Numbered from the stretch's first letter, positions 52,521 through 60,958 are shown. The stretch is DNA of 64,000 nucleotides from Muribaculaceae bacterium (GCA_009775265.1 VSPG01000001.1:1-64000), one strand, 5' to 3'. Program-made: numbers and translations. Notes: generated by a model not told the origin, from the sequence alone.

Positions 52521-52557
52521 GTAGGACGGTGACAGATACAGATTCCTACGCTTTTTT
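52521..52557 (+). terminator. Terminator-like hairpin before the 52610 gene
   Basis: GTAGGA (52521-52526) pairs with TCCTAC (52544-52549) and is followed two bases later by T6 (52552-52557). The stem is short for its 17-base loop, so strength is moderate. It shares two bases with a segment (52504-52522) that can instead pair upstream. Confidence 0.5.
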
Positions 52558-52609
52558 CGTATAACATCAAACGCCAACGAGAGGATGACCGAGGCTTAAT
52601 GGAGAATCA

Positions 52610-53227
52610 ATGGGGAAAATATTCTTCAAGCCCTGGGTAGGAGGAAACTACCAAAACGGCGGCATTTTTAAAAAGAGAATTCTTATTCTGGGCGAAGCGC
52701 ACATTTGCGGCGGATGCGGGGATTGTGGTAAGTTCGAGAATGCCGATGAATGCGGTGATTTCACAACAAACAATTGCATGGACGTGCTTCTTTCAGGCGA
52801 AAAGGCATCGTGGACTGCTGCATTCCGTAAATTCGAAAAATCGCTTGTCGGCCATGACACTTCTTTGGATGAGAGCCGTGAGATATGGAATTCGGTAGCG
52901 TTCTACAACTATGTGCAGAAATCGCTCGATGGTTCGCGCAAATCTCCCGAGTGGGTTGATTTCTGCAACTCAAAGGACGCATTTTTTGAAGTCCTGGAAA
53001 ATCTGCGACCCGACCTTATCATAGTGTGGGGAGTGACTCGCATGTGGAATAATATGCCTTCTGCCGGATGGGACGAAGGTGAGGCGATGGTCATAGACGG
53101 CTACGAGGTCAAGAACGGATGGTATACGCTTGGCAACAGGCATCGTGTTCGCGCCATATGGGTATATCATCCCTCGGCAGGCTATTCATGGGATTGGTGG
53201 AATAAAGTAATCAAGGAGGTGTTATGA
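52610..53227 (+). CDS. Uncharacterised protein, possible uracil-DNA-glycosylase-like fold
   Basis: This 205-residue soluble protein has KKRILILGEAHICGGCGDCG with a CxxC-x-CG-like cluster near residue 34, then NSVAFYNYVQKSL and FFEVLENLRPDLIIVWGVTR, and a Trp-rich C-terminus (GYSWDWWNKVI). The order of a LILGE loop, an FYNY strand and a PDLIIVWG strand resembles uracil-DNA-glycosylase-like proteins, but I cannot confirm catalytic residues. It is translationally coupled to the lipoprotein gene by ATGA. No promoter is seen between it and the structured RNA region. Confidence 0.65.
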   Translation: MGKIFFKPWVGGNYQNGGIFKKRILILGEAHICGGCGDCGKFENADECGDFTTNNCMDVLLSGEKASWTAAFRKFEKSLVGHDTSLDESREIWNSVAFYNYVQKSLDGSRKSPEWVDFCNSKDAFFEVLENLRPDLIIVWGVTRMWNNMPSAGWDEGEAMVIDGYEVKNGWYTLGNRHRVRAIWVYHPSAGYSWDWWNKVIKEVL

Positions 53228-54072
53228 AACGGATATTAAAAAAAATAAGTACGCTAATTATTGGTACGGCGACACTTGTGTTATGCGCATGTTCCGGTAA
53301 TTCGGATGAGATTGTTATCGGAGAGGACGGCAGCAATAACCGCAATGCTATCGTGTCGTTTATTGACGATTACTCTTTCTATATAGATTACATTGAGTAT
53401 CAGATGGTAGGTTCGCATATTGAAGTGGTCGGTTATGACGAAATCGAACATGTCACATATGTTAAGCCATATGCCAAAATAACCATAGATGGCACTACTT
53501 ATGAAACAAAGGCGATAAGAGGCAAGTGTAAGGAGAGAAGATTTTCAGACGGTACATTGGTTAATTATTTCTCTGCGTTACCACGGTCTCTTGAGAAGAT
53601 TGACATACCGTCTACCGTCACCGAGATAGGCGAAGGCGCTTTTGCAAATCTTAATATCGGTAGCATTGTCATTCCTGAAGGAGTTGTTTCCATTGGAGAT
53701 GGAGCCTTTTCGGGCTGTCAAAATCTTGACAGCATTTCATTGCCGTCAACTTTGAGATTTATTGGACATCATGCATTCTTTAATTGCAAATCCCTTGAGA
53801 ACATAAGTCTGCCGGAGTCATTGACAGAAATCAGCTGGGACCCATTTCGCTTATGTGGAGGCACAGGGGACATATTAGACTATTTTGCATCAGGCGCATG
53901 TTGGGCGTTTAGCGGTTGTAGTTCTTTGAAAAGAGTGGATTGCTATGCGGTAAAGCCTCCCGTTAGATTTTGGGCGGGGCCGTCAGACATAGATATTCAC
54001 GTCCCGGCATCATCGTTGCAGGCTTATCAGGAAGAATGGCGGCGTGTTAATAATGTTATCGGCGATTTGTAA
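53224..54072 (+). CDS. BspA-type leucine-rich repeat lipoprotein
   Basis: This 282-residue lipoprotein has a signal ending TLVLCACSGN (lipobox Cys) and an LRR_5 (BspA, Treponema pallidum type) repeat block from about residue 120: LEKIDIPSTVTEIGEGAFAN, IGSIVIPEGVVSIGDGAFSG, LDSISLPSTLRFIGHHAF and LENISLPESLTEI. Such proteins are exposed on the surface and bind host or bacterial partners. Its coupling to a cytoplasmic uncharacterised gene is unusual. Confidence 0.9.
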   Translation: MKRILKKISTLIIGTATLVLCACSGNSDEIVIGEDGSNNRNAIVSFIDDYSFYIDYIEYQMVGSHIEVVGYDEIEHVTYVKPYAKITIDGTTYETKAIRGKCKERRFSDGTLVNYFSALPRSLEKIDIPSTVTEIGEGAFANLNIGSIVIPEGVVSIGDGAFSGCQNLDSISLPSTLRFIGHHAFFNCKSLENISLPESLTEISWDPFRLCGGTGDILDYFASGACWAFSGCSSLKRVDCYAVKPPVRFWAGPSDIDIHVPASSLQAYQEEWRRVNNVIGDL

Positions 54073-54127
54073 GATTGTCCTCAAAGTCATGACAGAAAAA
54101 TTTAAATATCACTTAATAAACTAAAGA

Positions 54128-54757
54128 ATGGAAAACGGAAAAAATATCCCGATGTTACATTTTACATGGTCGGGAGAAGTAAAACAGGAAAACATCTATG
54201 TGGAGTTTAACGGAGAGAGAGTAGGCCCGATTGAGTCTGCCAACGCTGTTGAAATTGATTGTCCGATAAACTCAGATGAAATCGAAATCAATATCAATAC
54301 CGGGAAAAAAACATTGTTCAAATCCAAATTTAAGGTAGAAGCCAATAAGGATTATTGGTGTGAGGTGTCGGGCCGCACCAAAGATTGGTTGGGTCTGATG
54401 GCTCGGATGAGTGACAACCAATTGAAAATAGATTCTGCACCGGTCTGTTATGGCGATACCCGTGTCGGCATAATGGCATTTCTCTTTCCGATATTTGGCT
54501 TCGTAAAAGCATGCAGCAAATATAATAAGAAGGCCGGATTAATAGGGGCAATATCAGGTGTTCTGTTGTCTATTATTCTTACCGCCGTGTCGGATGCCGA
54601 CAAGATAAGCTTAGGCGTAAATAGATGGGAGTTTCTTGAATATGACCCGTTCTCTTTCACAGATATTGCCATCGACATCCTTTTGGGCGGATTATTGTCT
54701 CTCAAACAAATCTTTGTGACGGTGCTTGAGGCGATATTCGGGGTGATATTTAGTTGA
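54128..54757 (+). CDS. Uncharacterised membrane protein
   Basis: I do not recognise this 209-residue protein. Residues 1-90 look like a small beta domain (LHFTWSGEVKQENIYVEFNG) without a signal peptide; two or three hydrophobic segments follow (GIMAFLFPIFGFVKAC, GLIGAISGVLLSIILTAV, and a C-terminal LKQIFVTVLEAIFGVIF). The cytoplasmic N-domain and membrane tail suggest a membrane-bound binding protein. It lies 55 bp after the LRR lipoprotein gene and before a terminator. Confidence 0.6.
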   Translation: MENGKNIPMLHFTWSGEVKQENIYVEFNGERVGPIESANAVEIDCPINSDEIEININTGKKTLFKSKFKVEANKDYWCEVSGRTKDWLGLMARMSDNQLKIDSAPVCYGDTRVGIMAFLFPIFGFVKACSKYNKKAGLIGAISGVLLSIILTAVSDADKISLGVNRWEFLEYDPFSFTDIAIDILLGGLLSLKQIFVTVLEAIFGVIFS

Positions 54758-54899
54758 CGGCGTTATTTGTGTTGGATTTGCAAGAATATTTAATTCGATA
54801 GTTGCAATATGTTGCTGGCCATCATATTGAAGATATGTTTCTTATGATATTCTTCGTTGAGACTTGAGATTAAGGGTGCCAATCCAATTTGTACAATTC

Positions 54900-54942
54900 A
54901 AAAATCCACCGAAAGGAACAACTTCTTCCGGTGGATTTTTTT
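54900..54942 (+). terminator. Terminator after the 52610-54757 gene group
   Basis: AAAAATCCACCG...AAG pairs with CTT...CGGTGGATTTTT (one mismatch) around GAACAA; seven T follow on the plus strand. It is 143 bp after the last gene. Confidence 0.8.
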
Positions 54943-55067
54943 GCACATACGTGACTTTATTTGATATTTGATGTCATAGATAGCAAATTTCCCAAAAGGA
55001 GTATCATTGCCACCCAGTTCATTTCAGCCCAGTCTGGGTCTCGTTGGTGAGTCGACGGGCGGCCGGA

Positions 55068-55099
55068 TTTGTTCAAATAATAGATATTCGCTAAATTTG
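55068..55099 (+). promoter_or_regulatory. Promoter of the LolE-like permease, nearly leaderless
   Basis: TTTG (55068-55071), 20 bp, then TAAATTTG (55092-55099): exact consensus. Only five bases separate the -7 element from the ATG at 55105, so transcription should begin at or next to the start codon. Confidence 0.8.
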
Positions 55100-55104
55100 C
55101 ACTC

Positions 55105-56367
55105 ATGATGAATACATCGGCATGGATAGCATCGCGGTTGCGTATCGGTGCGGGAGGTTCGCGCAGCGCCCGTACAGGCGCTGTGATAGCCGTGGCCGGA
55201 GTTGCCATTGCAATTGCAGTCATGGAATTCACCATGGCTGTGGTTGGCGGATTCCGCGATGAGATTCGCGAAAAAGTGCTTGGGTTTGATGCTGAGGTAA
55301 GTATTACGCCAGCATACAATCCTGATTCAGGCGCCGTGGACGAATACATGTTTCAGGACAGCGTATTGGAAGCCTTGGCTCGTGGCGTATGTCCGGACGC
55401 GCGTCTTTCCTTGTCGCTCCGGCGTCCTGCAGTGGTTAAGACCGACAGCGACTTTGCGGCCGTATACTTTGCCGCATACGACCCCGCCGCGCATGATTAT
55501 GCTTTCGAGCGTTCATGCGTGACAGACGGTGTCTGGCCGGATTATGGGTCGGACTCTACAGCCTCTCATGTGGTATTGAGCGCTGCTACTGCCCGTATGT
55601 TGAATCTTGGGGTGGGTGACAGGCCGATGCTGTATTTTGTAAATGATGGCGGCGACATACGTGCCCGCCGTGCGCGTGTCGTCGCTCTGTTCGAAAGCCG
55701 TATTGAAGAACGGGATAAAAATACGGCATACGCATCCATGGAGATGTTGCGTGCCGTCAGCGGCCTTGGCGAAGGGTGGGGCACACAGCTTGAAATCCGC
55801 GGAGTCGGTGTGGATTCGGCAGCGGTGGCAGCCGGTCGTCTTCAGGATGCCATTGTGGCGGAATGGCAGTATGGCGGGATAGACAAATTGTATCCGGTGG
55901 ATAATGTGGCGCGTAGTGGAGCAGTATACCTCAACTGGCTTGATTTGCTGGATACCAATGTCGTAGTCATTTTCATTCTTATGCTGCTTGTAGCGGCATC
56001 CACTCTCGTGGCCGGTCTGTTCATAATTGTGCTCGAACACATTTCCACTATTGGCGTGCTGCGTTCTCTTGGTGCGTCGAAGGCCATGGTTCGCAGGGTG
56101 TTTGTGGCGGTCTCCATGCGTCTTGTCGGGTATGGCATGATAGCCGGCAATGCGGTTGGCCTCGGATTGCTTGTAGTTCAGAAATACACACGCATAATGC
56201 CTCTCGACCCTGAAATGTACTATATCGACCATGTACCCGTGGCCATGAATCCATGGATGTTGCTGTTACTCAACATTGGAGTGGCTTTGGCCGCATGGCT
56301 TATCCTCGTGCTCCCTTCGCGTATCGCAGCGAAGGTGGATCCGGCACAAACCATGCGTTATGAATAG
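55105..56367 (+). CDS. LolC/LolE-like ABC transporter permease
   Basis: This 420-residue protein has the FtsX/MacB permease layout: an N-terminal helix (GAVIAVAGVAIAIAVMEFTMAVVG), a large periplasmic domain (about 50-270), and three C-terminal helices, with EHISTIGVLRSLGASKAMVRRVFVA between helices as in LolC/E. It would extract lipoproteins from the inner membrane with a separately encoded LolD ATPase, which is not adjacent. ATGATG at the start leaves two possible Met codons. Confidence 0.88.
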   Translation: MMNTSAWIASRLRIGAGGSRSARTGAVIAVAGVAIAIAVMEFTMAVVGGFRDEIREKVLGFDAEVSITPAYNPDSGAVDEYMFQDSVLEALARGVCPDARLSLSLRRPAVVKTDSDFAAVYFAAYDPAAHDYAFERSCVTDGVWPDYGSDSTASHVVLSAATARMLNLGVGDRPMLYFVNDGGDIRARRARVVALFESRIEERDKNTAYASMEMLRAVSGLGEGWGTQLEIRGVGVDSAAVAAGRLQDAIVAEWQYGGIDKLYPVDNVARSGAVYLNWLDLLDTNVVVIFILMLLVAASTLVAGLFIIVLEHISTIGVLRSLGASKAMVRRVFVAVSMRLVGYGMIAGNAVGLGLLVVQKYTRIMPLDPEMYYIDHVPVAMNPWMLLLLNIGVALAAWLILVLPSRIAAKVDPAQTMRYE

Positions 56368-56466
56368 TTTGGCAGGATTTTTGCATATATAACCATCAAA
56401 AGCAGGGTTTCGGTTGTTTTAATGAAAATTAAAACATGCGCCGGACGCCCAATGCGAACTTTTAAT

Positions 56467-56474
56467 TACTTTTG
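56467..56474 (+). promoter_or_regulatory. -7 element for rsfS-ftsH
   Basis: TACTTTTG is an exact -7 match, 18 bp before the rsfS start. No TTTG is seen at the -33 distance. Confidence 0.5.
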
Positions 56475-56492
56475 CATACCAAATAACTCTTA

Positions 56493-56849
56493 ATGACACA
56501 ACACTCTATCGAAGAACTCATCATAGAAGGCATACGCGACCGCAAGGGACGCGACATCACAGTAGTAGACATGAGCGCTATAGAAGCCGCTCCTGTGGCA
56601 AAATTCATCATAGCCCAAGGCACAAGCACCATGCAGGTAGGTGCGATAGCCGATAGTGTGCGCGATTACGTGCTGCGCAACGGAGGTGTGAAACCGTATA
56701 ATTACGACGGATACGGAAACTCCGAATGGATAGTGGTGGACTATGGCGATGTCATGGTGCACATTTTTGTCCCTGAGGCACGCTCGCGTTACTGTCTTGA
56801 AGAATTGTGGAGCGACGCAGTGATTGACGATTTACCAAACGAAGATTAA
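56493..56849 (+). CDS. rsfS: Ribosome silencing factor RsfS
   Basis: This 118-residue protein has the RsfS (Iojap) features KGRDITVVDMSAIEA, FIIAQGTSTMQVGAIADSV and EWIVVDYGDVMVHIFVPEAR. It binds ribosomal protein L14 (uL14) and blocks subunit joining in starvation. It lies 6 bp before ftsH. Confidence 0.95.
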   Translation: MTQHSIEELIIEGIRDRKGRDITVVDMSAIEAAPVAKFIIAQGTSTMQVGAIADSVRDYVLRNGGVKPYNYDGYGNSEWIVVDYGDVMVHIFVPEARSRYCLEELWSDAVIDDLPNED

Positions 56850-56855
56850 CTGACG

Positions 56856-58895
56856 ATGGCTACACCATTAAACAATAAACCGAAAGGCAAAGGCGGCGGG
56901 ATTAAATTCAGTTTTTACTGGATGTATGCCATTGTGCTGCTTTTCATAGCCGGCATATGGTTCATTGACCAGAACGACATAACGCAGGAGATTAGCTATA
57001 GCAAGTTTGAGCAATATGTCGTCAAGGATCATGGCATAAGCAAAATTGTAGTTTACACGGACAAGCGTCAGGCCGAGGGATTCCTTACCGACTCGCTTGC
57101 TTCTCAGATATTCCCGTCGGAACAGTACAGCGCAGGGCATGCCGTGGCCAAGGTAGTTACCGACATTCCATCGCCCGACAAGTTCGATACCAAAATCGAC
57201 GAATGGCGTGCTATGGGCGCATTCAGCGGCGAGGTGAAATATGAGCGTGGCGGCTCGTGGTCACGCATATTCATCTCGTTCGGCCCGGTGCTTTTGCTCG
57301 TATTCTTCTGGTTTTGGTTTATGAAGCGCATGAGCGGCGGCGGTGCCAATGGCGGCGGTGGAGGCATTTTCAGCGTGGGCAAAAGCAAGGCCATGCTGTT
57401 CGACAAAGACAATGCCGTGAAAGTGACATTCAAGGATGTTGCCGGCCTGAGCGAGGCGAAGACGGAAATCGAGGAAATAGTGGAATTTCTCAAGAATCCT
57501 CAGCGTTATACCGACCTGGGCGGCAAGATTCCTAAAGGCGCTCTGCTTGTAGGCCCTCCCGGAACGGGTAAAACGCTGCTTGCAAAGGCTGTGGCCGGTG
57601 AAGCCAACGTGCCTTTCTTCAGTATGAGCGGATCTGATTTCGTGGAAATGTTTGTGGGCGTGGGAGCTTCCCGTGTGCGCGACCTTTTCCGTCAGGCCAA
57701 GGAAAAAGCACCGTGCATAGTCTTTATCGACGAAATAGATGCAGTGGGGCGCGCCCGTGGACGCAACGCCAATATGGGCGGAAATGACGAACGCGAAAAC
57801 ACGCTCAACCAGCTTCTTACGGAAATGGATGGTTTCGGCGGCAACAGCGGAGTCATAATACTCGCGGCTACAAACCGCGTCGACATCCTCGACAAAGCTC
57901 TGTTGCGTGCAGGACGTTTCGACCGTCAGATCTATGTTGATTTGCCTGATTTGAACGACCGTGTGTCGATATTCAAGGTTCACCTCCGCGACATAAAGGT
58001 AGAGGGTGAATTGGACATTGAACTGCTTGCCAGGCAGACTCCGGGATTCTCCGGTGCCGATATTGCAAATGTGTGCAACGAGGCGGCTCTTATTGCAGCA
58101 CGTCATAACAAGACGGCCGTGGGCAAGGAAGACTTCATTGCAGCTGTGGACCGCATTATCGGCGGTCTTGAAAAGCGAAACAAGATAACAACCGATGAAG
58201 AAAAGCGTGCGATAGCTGTGCACGAGGCTGGTCATGCCACCGTGTCGTGGCATCTTCGCTATGCTAATCCGTTGGTTAAGGTTACGATAGTTCCGCGCGG
58301 CAAGGCTCTCGGTGCGGCATGGTATCTGCCGGAAGAAAGGCAGATTACTCCTACGCAGGCTTTGCTTGACGAGATGTGTGCGACGCTTGGCGGCCGCGCT
58401 GCCGAAGAATTATTCCTCGGGCGTATATCCACCGGTGCCGCCAACGACCTTGAGCGCGTGACAAAGCAGGCTTACGCCATGGTTGTGTATTATGGTATGA
58501 GCGAGCGTCTGCCGAACTTGAGTTATTACGACTCCACTGGGCAGGATTACGGGTTCTCAAAGCCTTATAGCGATGAGCGTGCACGCATTATAGACGAAGA
58601 AGTGAGCCGTATCATAGCCGAGCAGTACGAGCGTGCGAAATCCCTGTTGCGCGATCATGAGCAGGGCCATGCCGACCTTGCCGACGTGCTTGTGAAACGT
58701 GAGGTCATATTCACCGACGATGTGGAGCGTATTTTCGGCAAGCGTCAGTGGGTGTCGCGTACAGACGAAATACTTGCAGCCCGGCAGGATGCGGAGGATG
58801 TTGAAGCGGAAGATGTGACGCCGCCGCCGTTTACGGGAGAGTCAGGCGATGCGCCCGCTGATGCCGATGCCGATAAAGATAAGAAGACTACTTGA
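56856..58895 (+). CDS. ftsH: ATP-dependent zinc metalloprotease FtsH
   Basis: This 679-residue membrane protease has two helices (about 18-38 and 145-165) around a periplasmic domain, an AAA module with Walker A LVGPPGTGKTLLAKAVAGEA and IVFIDEIDAVGRARG, the second region of homology ending LLRAGRFDRQ, and the zinc site AVHEAGHATVSW with a downstream Asp/Glu. It degrades membrane and regulatory proteins. The tail is acidic and rich in Asp/Ala. It ends 8 bp into the convergent folC. Confidence 0.97.
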   Translation: MATPLNNKPKGKGGGIKFSFYWMYAIVLLFIAGIWFIDQNDITQEISYSKFEQYVVKDHGISKIVVYTDKRQAEGFLTDSLASQIFPSEQYSAGHAVAKVVTDIPSPDKFDTKIDEWRAMGAFSGEVKYERGGSWSRIFISFGPVLLLVFFWFWFMKRMSGGGANGGGGGIFSVGKSKAMLFDKDNAVKVTFKDVAGLSEAKTEIEEIVEFLKNPQRYTDLGGKIPKGALLVGPPGTGKTLLAKAVAGEANVPFFSMSGSDFVEMFVGVGASRVRDLFRQAKEKAPCIVFIDEIDAVGRARGRNANMGGNDERENTLNQLLTEMDGFGGNSGVIILAATNRVDILDKALLRAGRFDRQIYVDLPDLNDRVSIFKVHLRDIKVEGELDIELLARQTPGFSGADIANVCNEAALIAARHNKTAVGKEDFIAAVDRIIGGLEKRNKITTDEEKRAIAVHEAGHATVSWHLRYANPLVKVTIVPRGKALGAAWYLPEERQITPTQALLDEMCATLGGRAAEELFLGRISTGAANDLERVTKQAYAMVVYYGMSERLPNLSYYDSTGQDYGFSKPYSDERARIIDEEVSRIIAEQYERAKSLLRDHEQGHADLADVLVKREVIFTDDVERIFGKRQWVSRTDEILAARQDAEDVEAEDVTPPPFTGESGDAPADADADKDKKTT

Positions 58896-60156
58896 CAAAT
58901 TCAGCCACAACGAAGAAACTGCCGCCGAGGAAAACCTCGGCGGTTTTTTTTGCCCTTGCCGCCTCGACGCCTTCCTGTACGGAGTCAAAACTGTATGCGT
59001 CAAGTCCGTGGCTGCGCATCATGCCTGCAAGTGTCGCTGCATCTATCGCGCGCGGGGTGGGGGCAGCCACACAATGATAGGTGACTCCCACCGGCAGAAT
59101 GGCCAGAATCGCGTCCACATCCTTGTCGGAGCAGAAGCCGATTACGGCGACGATGCCGCCTGCATGTGCAGCGAGATAGCGGGCTGTGTGCCGCCATGCG
59201 GCTATGTTGTGCCCGCTGTCGCATATTACTCCGTTGTGCCTTTCCCATCGTCCGTGCAGCGTGTCGGCAACTTTTAGAAAAGCTTTCTTGGCATCGTCGT
59301 TGCCTATGTGGTAGTGTCCGGATAAACGCATATGTTGCAGTGTGCACAATATGGTCCCGGCGTTTGAACGCTGGTACGTGCCGTGCAGTGCTGTGTCAAA
59401 TGCGCCGAAAGGCGATGCCTTTACTGCTATGGCAGTGCCGTTTTCTCCTCCGCATGTGATGATGTCTTCGCAGTCCTGTGCGAAAAACAGGGGCGCATTC
59501 ATCTCGCTTGCGCGATGTTCGAACACATTGCGCACTTCGCCTTCCGCCTCTCCCACAACCACGGGTGTTCCGGATTTGATGATTCCGGCTTTCTCACGGG
59601 CTATGTCTGCCGGTGTGTTTCCGAGCAGCTGGGTGTGGTCAAGAGATATGTTTGTGATTACACACATGTCGGGCGAAAGAATGTTGGTGCTGTCGAGCCG
59701 TCCTCCAAGGCCGGTCTCCACGACCGATACGTCCACATTATGCCGCGCGAAGCAGTCGAAAGCCATTATCGTTGTCAGTTCGAAAAACGATGGCCACAGC
59801 CTTCTGTCTGCATTCAGGCTATGATAACGCTCCATAAAGTCGGCTACGTCGTCTTCCTCTATCATTTCGCCGTCAATGCGTATGCGTTCGCGGAAATCGA
59901 CAAGATGTGGCGACGTGTACAGCCCCGTGCGGTAGCCGGCTGCCTTGAGCGCTGCGGCTATGGTGTGGGCTGTTGTGCCTTTGCCGTTTGTGCCAGCTAT
60001 GTGTATGCTGCGGAAGCGTTTGTGAGGGTTGCTGAACATTTCGGCCAGCATGAGGGTGTCTTCCAGTCCCGGACGGTAGGCTCGGGCGCCTATGGTGTGG
60101 AATGCAGGAAAGTTGCTGTTTATGTCATGCAGGGCGGCTGCGTAGCGTTCGTTCAT
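58888..60156 (-). CDS. folC: Folylpolyglutamate synthase / dihydrofolate synthase
   Basis: This 422-residue Mur-ligase-type enzyme has P-loop SIHIAGTNGKGTTAHTIAAA, YTSPHLVDFRERI, VETGLGGRLDSTN and TNISLDHTQLLGNTPADIA, and CDSGHNIAAWRHTA, which match FolC. It glutamylates folates. Its start is 32 bp inside the ATP-grasp gene, as last gene of the chrA operon. Its 3' end contains the ftsH terminator on the other strand. Confidence 0.96.
   Translation of the reverse strand: MNERYAAALHDINSNFPAFHTIGARAYRPGLEDTLMLAEMFSNPHKRFRSIHIAGTNGKGTTAHTIAAALKAAGYRTGLYTSPHLVDFRERIRIDGEMIEEDDVADFMERYHSLNADRRLWPSFFELTTIMAFDCFARHNVDVSVVETGLGGRLDSTNILSPDMCVITNISLDHTQLLGNTPADIAREKAGIIKSGTPVVVGEAEGEVRNVFEHRASEMNAPLFFAQDCEDIITCGGENGTAIAVKASPFGAFDTALHGTYQRSNAGTILCTLQHMRLSGHYHIGNDDAKKAFLKVADTLHGRWERHNGVICDSGHNIAAWRHTARYLAAHAGGIVAVIGFCSDKDVDAILAILPVGVTYHCVAAPTPRAIDAATLAGMMRSHGLDAYSFDSVQEGVEAARAKKTAEVFLGGSFFVVAEFVK
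58922..58951 (+). terminator. ftsH terminator located inside folC
   Basis: CCGCCGAGG and CCTCGGCGG form a perfect 9-bp stem around AAAA and are followed by T8. It is 27 bp after the ftsH stop and lies in coding sequence of the convergent folC. Confidence 0.93.
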
Positions 60157-60958
60157 GGATGTATTCGTAAAGATGCTTGATTATGTTTATGTCGGATACG
60201 GCGGACAGTGTACGGAAGCCTGCGTTGCCGTTGACTTCGCATACCGTGTAGCCGTTTCCGTCAAAAAGGATGTCGACTCCCGCGAAGTCGAGTCCGAGCG
60301 CTCGTGCGGCTTTGACAGCTGTGGACGCGACGTCGGCATTCATTGGAAAAAGACTGGCTTTGCCGCCTTGGGAGTAATTTGACACAAATTTGGTGTCGGA
60401 TTGCCTAAGCACTGCGGCTACTGCTTTTTCTCCGATAGTCCACACGCGTATGTCGCGTCCGTGACTTGTGGCCACGTAGCGTTGCAGCAGTGCTGTTCCG
60501 CCGCATTTCGCCAATGCTTCTCGGAAAGTGTCCTCGCTGTCGACAAGAAAAACGTTGACTCCTTGCGAACCGTCAGTCTGTTTTACCACGAATTTTGGGC
60601 CGAAAAGGCTTGTAGCATCATTGAACGTTGTGCATTGTGTGCTGCTGATGCTTTCCGGAGTAGGTATGCCGGCACGTATTAGGCATTCGTAGGCAAGCAG
60701 TTTGTCTCGGCTGCTGGCCATTGCTGTCCATGTATTGATCACGGGTGTCCCCGTCGATTCGAAAGTCAGTGATATGTCGCGGTTGTAACCGCGCATAACC
60801 ACGAAATCAGGCTTGTCGAATGACTCCGGATTGAAATCCTCGAAAAAATCTATTTTCACAAACATTCCCGCGGCGTATGCTTCCGAAAGCCACCATCCGA
60901 AAGCGTTGCTTTTTGCGCTTTGCGTCGATTTCGGAAATAGGATTATTCCTTTTGTCAT
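60125..60958 (-). CDS. RimK-like ATP-grasp ligase
   Basis: This 277-residue protein has an ATP-grasp fold of the RimK/LysX type: FVVKQTDGSQGVNVFLVDS (nucleotide-binding lysine and glycine loop), ALLQRYVATSHGRDIRVWTI, and the metal-binding VDILFDGNGYTVCEVNGNAG. RimK-like enzymes join an amino acid to a carboxylate of a protein or small molecule. It is translationally coupled to the amidohydrolase-like gene (4-bp overlap), so it may build or mature an amide that the partner handles. Substrate unknown. Confidence 0.85.
   Translation of the reverse strand: MTKGIILFPKSTQSAKSNAFGWWLSEAYAAGMFVKIDFFEDFNPESFDKPDFVVMRGYNRDISLTFESTGTPVINTWTAMASSRDKLLAYECLIRAGIPTPESISSTQCTTFNDATSLFGPKFVVKQTDGSQGVNVFLVDSEDTFREALAKCGGTALLQRYVATSHGRDIRVWTIGEKAVAAVLRQSDTKFVSNYSQGGKASLFPMNADVASTAVKAARALGLDFAGVDILFDGNGYTVCEVNGNAGFRTLSAVSDINIIKHLYEYIHERTLRSRPA

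Larger units (their letters stand above)
52235..52557 (+). ncRNA. Candidate structured noncoding RNA or long attenuator leader
   Basis: Between a consensus promoter and a T6 run lie about 320 nt rich in pairing. The 5' segment GCAACGCAGAAGCCC (52242-52256) pairs perfectly with 52467-52481. Inside are hairpins at 52273-52315, 52314-52372 (13 bp with one bulge, with a nested GAAATT/AATTTC stem) and 52410-52440, where a 7-bp stem is capped by GGGA, a GNRA-type loop. ACTGCTTGA plus TTCTCGC (52325-52342) can also pair with 52504-52522. I do not recognise a tmRNA, RNase P, SRP or 6S signature. It may be a stand-alone RNA or a regulatory leader of the gene at 52610. Confidence 0.6.
52078..52609. other. 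532-bp region between fabG and the 52610 gene
   Basis: This gap has no convincing gene but is full of signals: two divergent consensus promoters (52119-52150 minus, 52198-52229 plus), a 15-bp inverted repeat 210 bp apart, at least four hairpins and a terminator-like structure. The individual elements are listed separately. Confidence 0.85.
54758..55104. other. Intergenic region with terminator and promoter
   Basis: About 350 bp between the membrane protein gene and the permease gene. It contains a terminator (54900-54942) and the permease promoter (55068-55099). I see no gene or RNA in the rest. Confidence 0.7.

Noticed and set aside
52287..52577. A 96-residue open frame on the minus strand across the structured RNA region
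   Set aside because: It lacks a family match or promoter, has Cys/Lys-rich low-quality sequence, and lies antisense to a consensus promoter-driven region with RNA-like pairing.
57261..58253. A 330-residue antisense open frame within ftsH
   Set aside because: Codon-bias shadow of ftsH; Cys/His-rich product with no domain.
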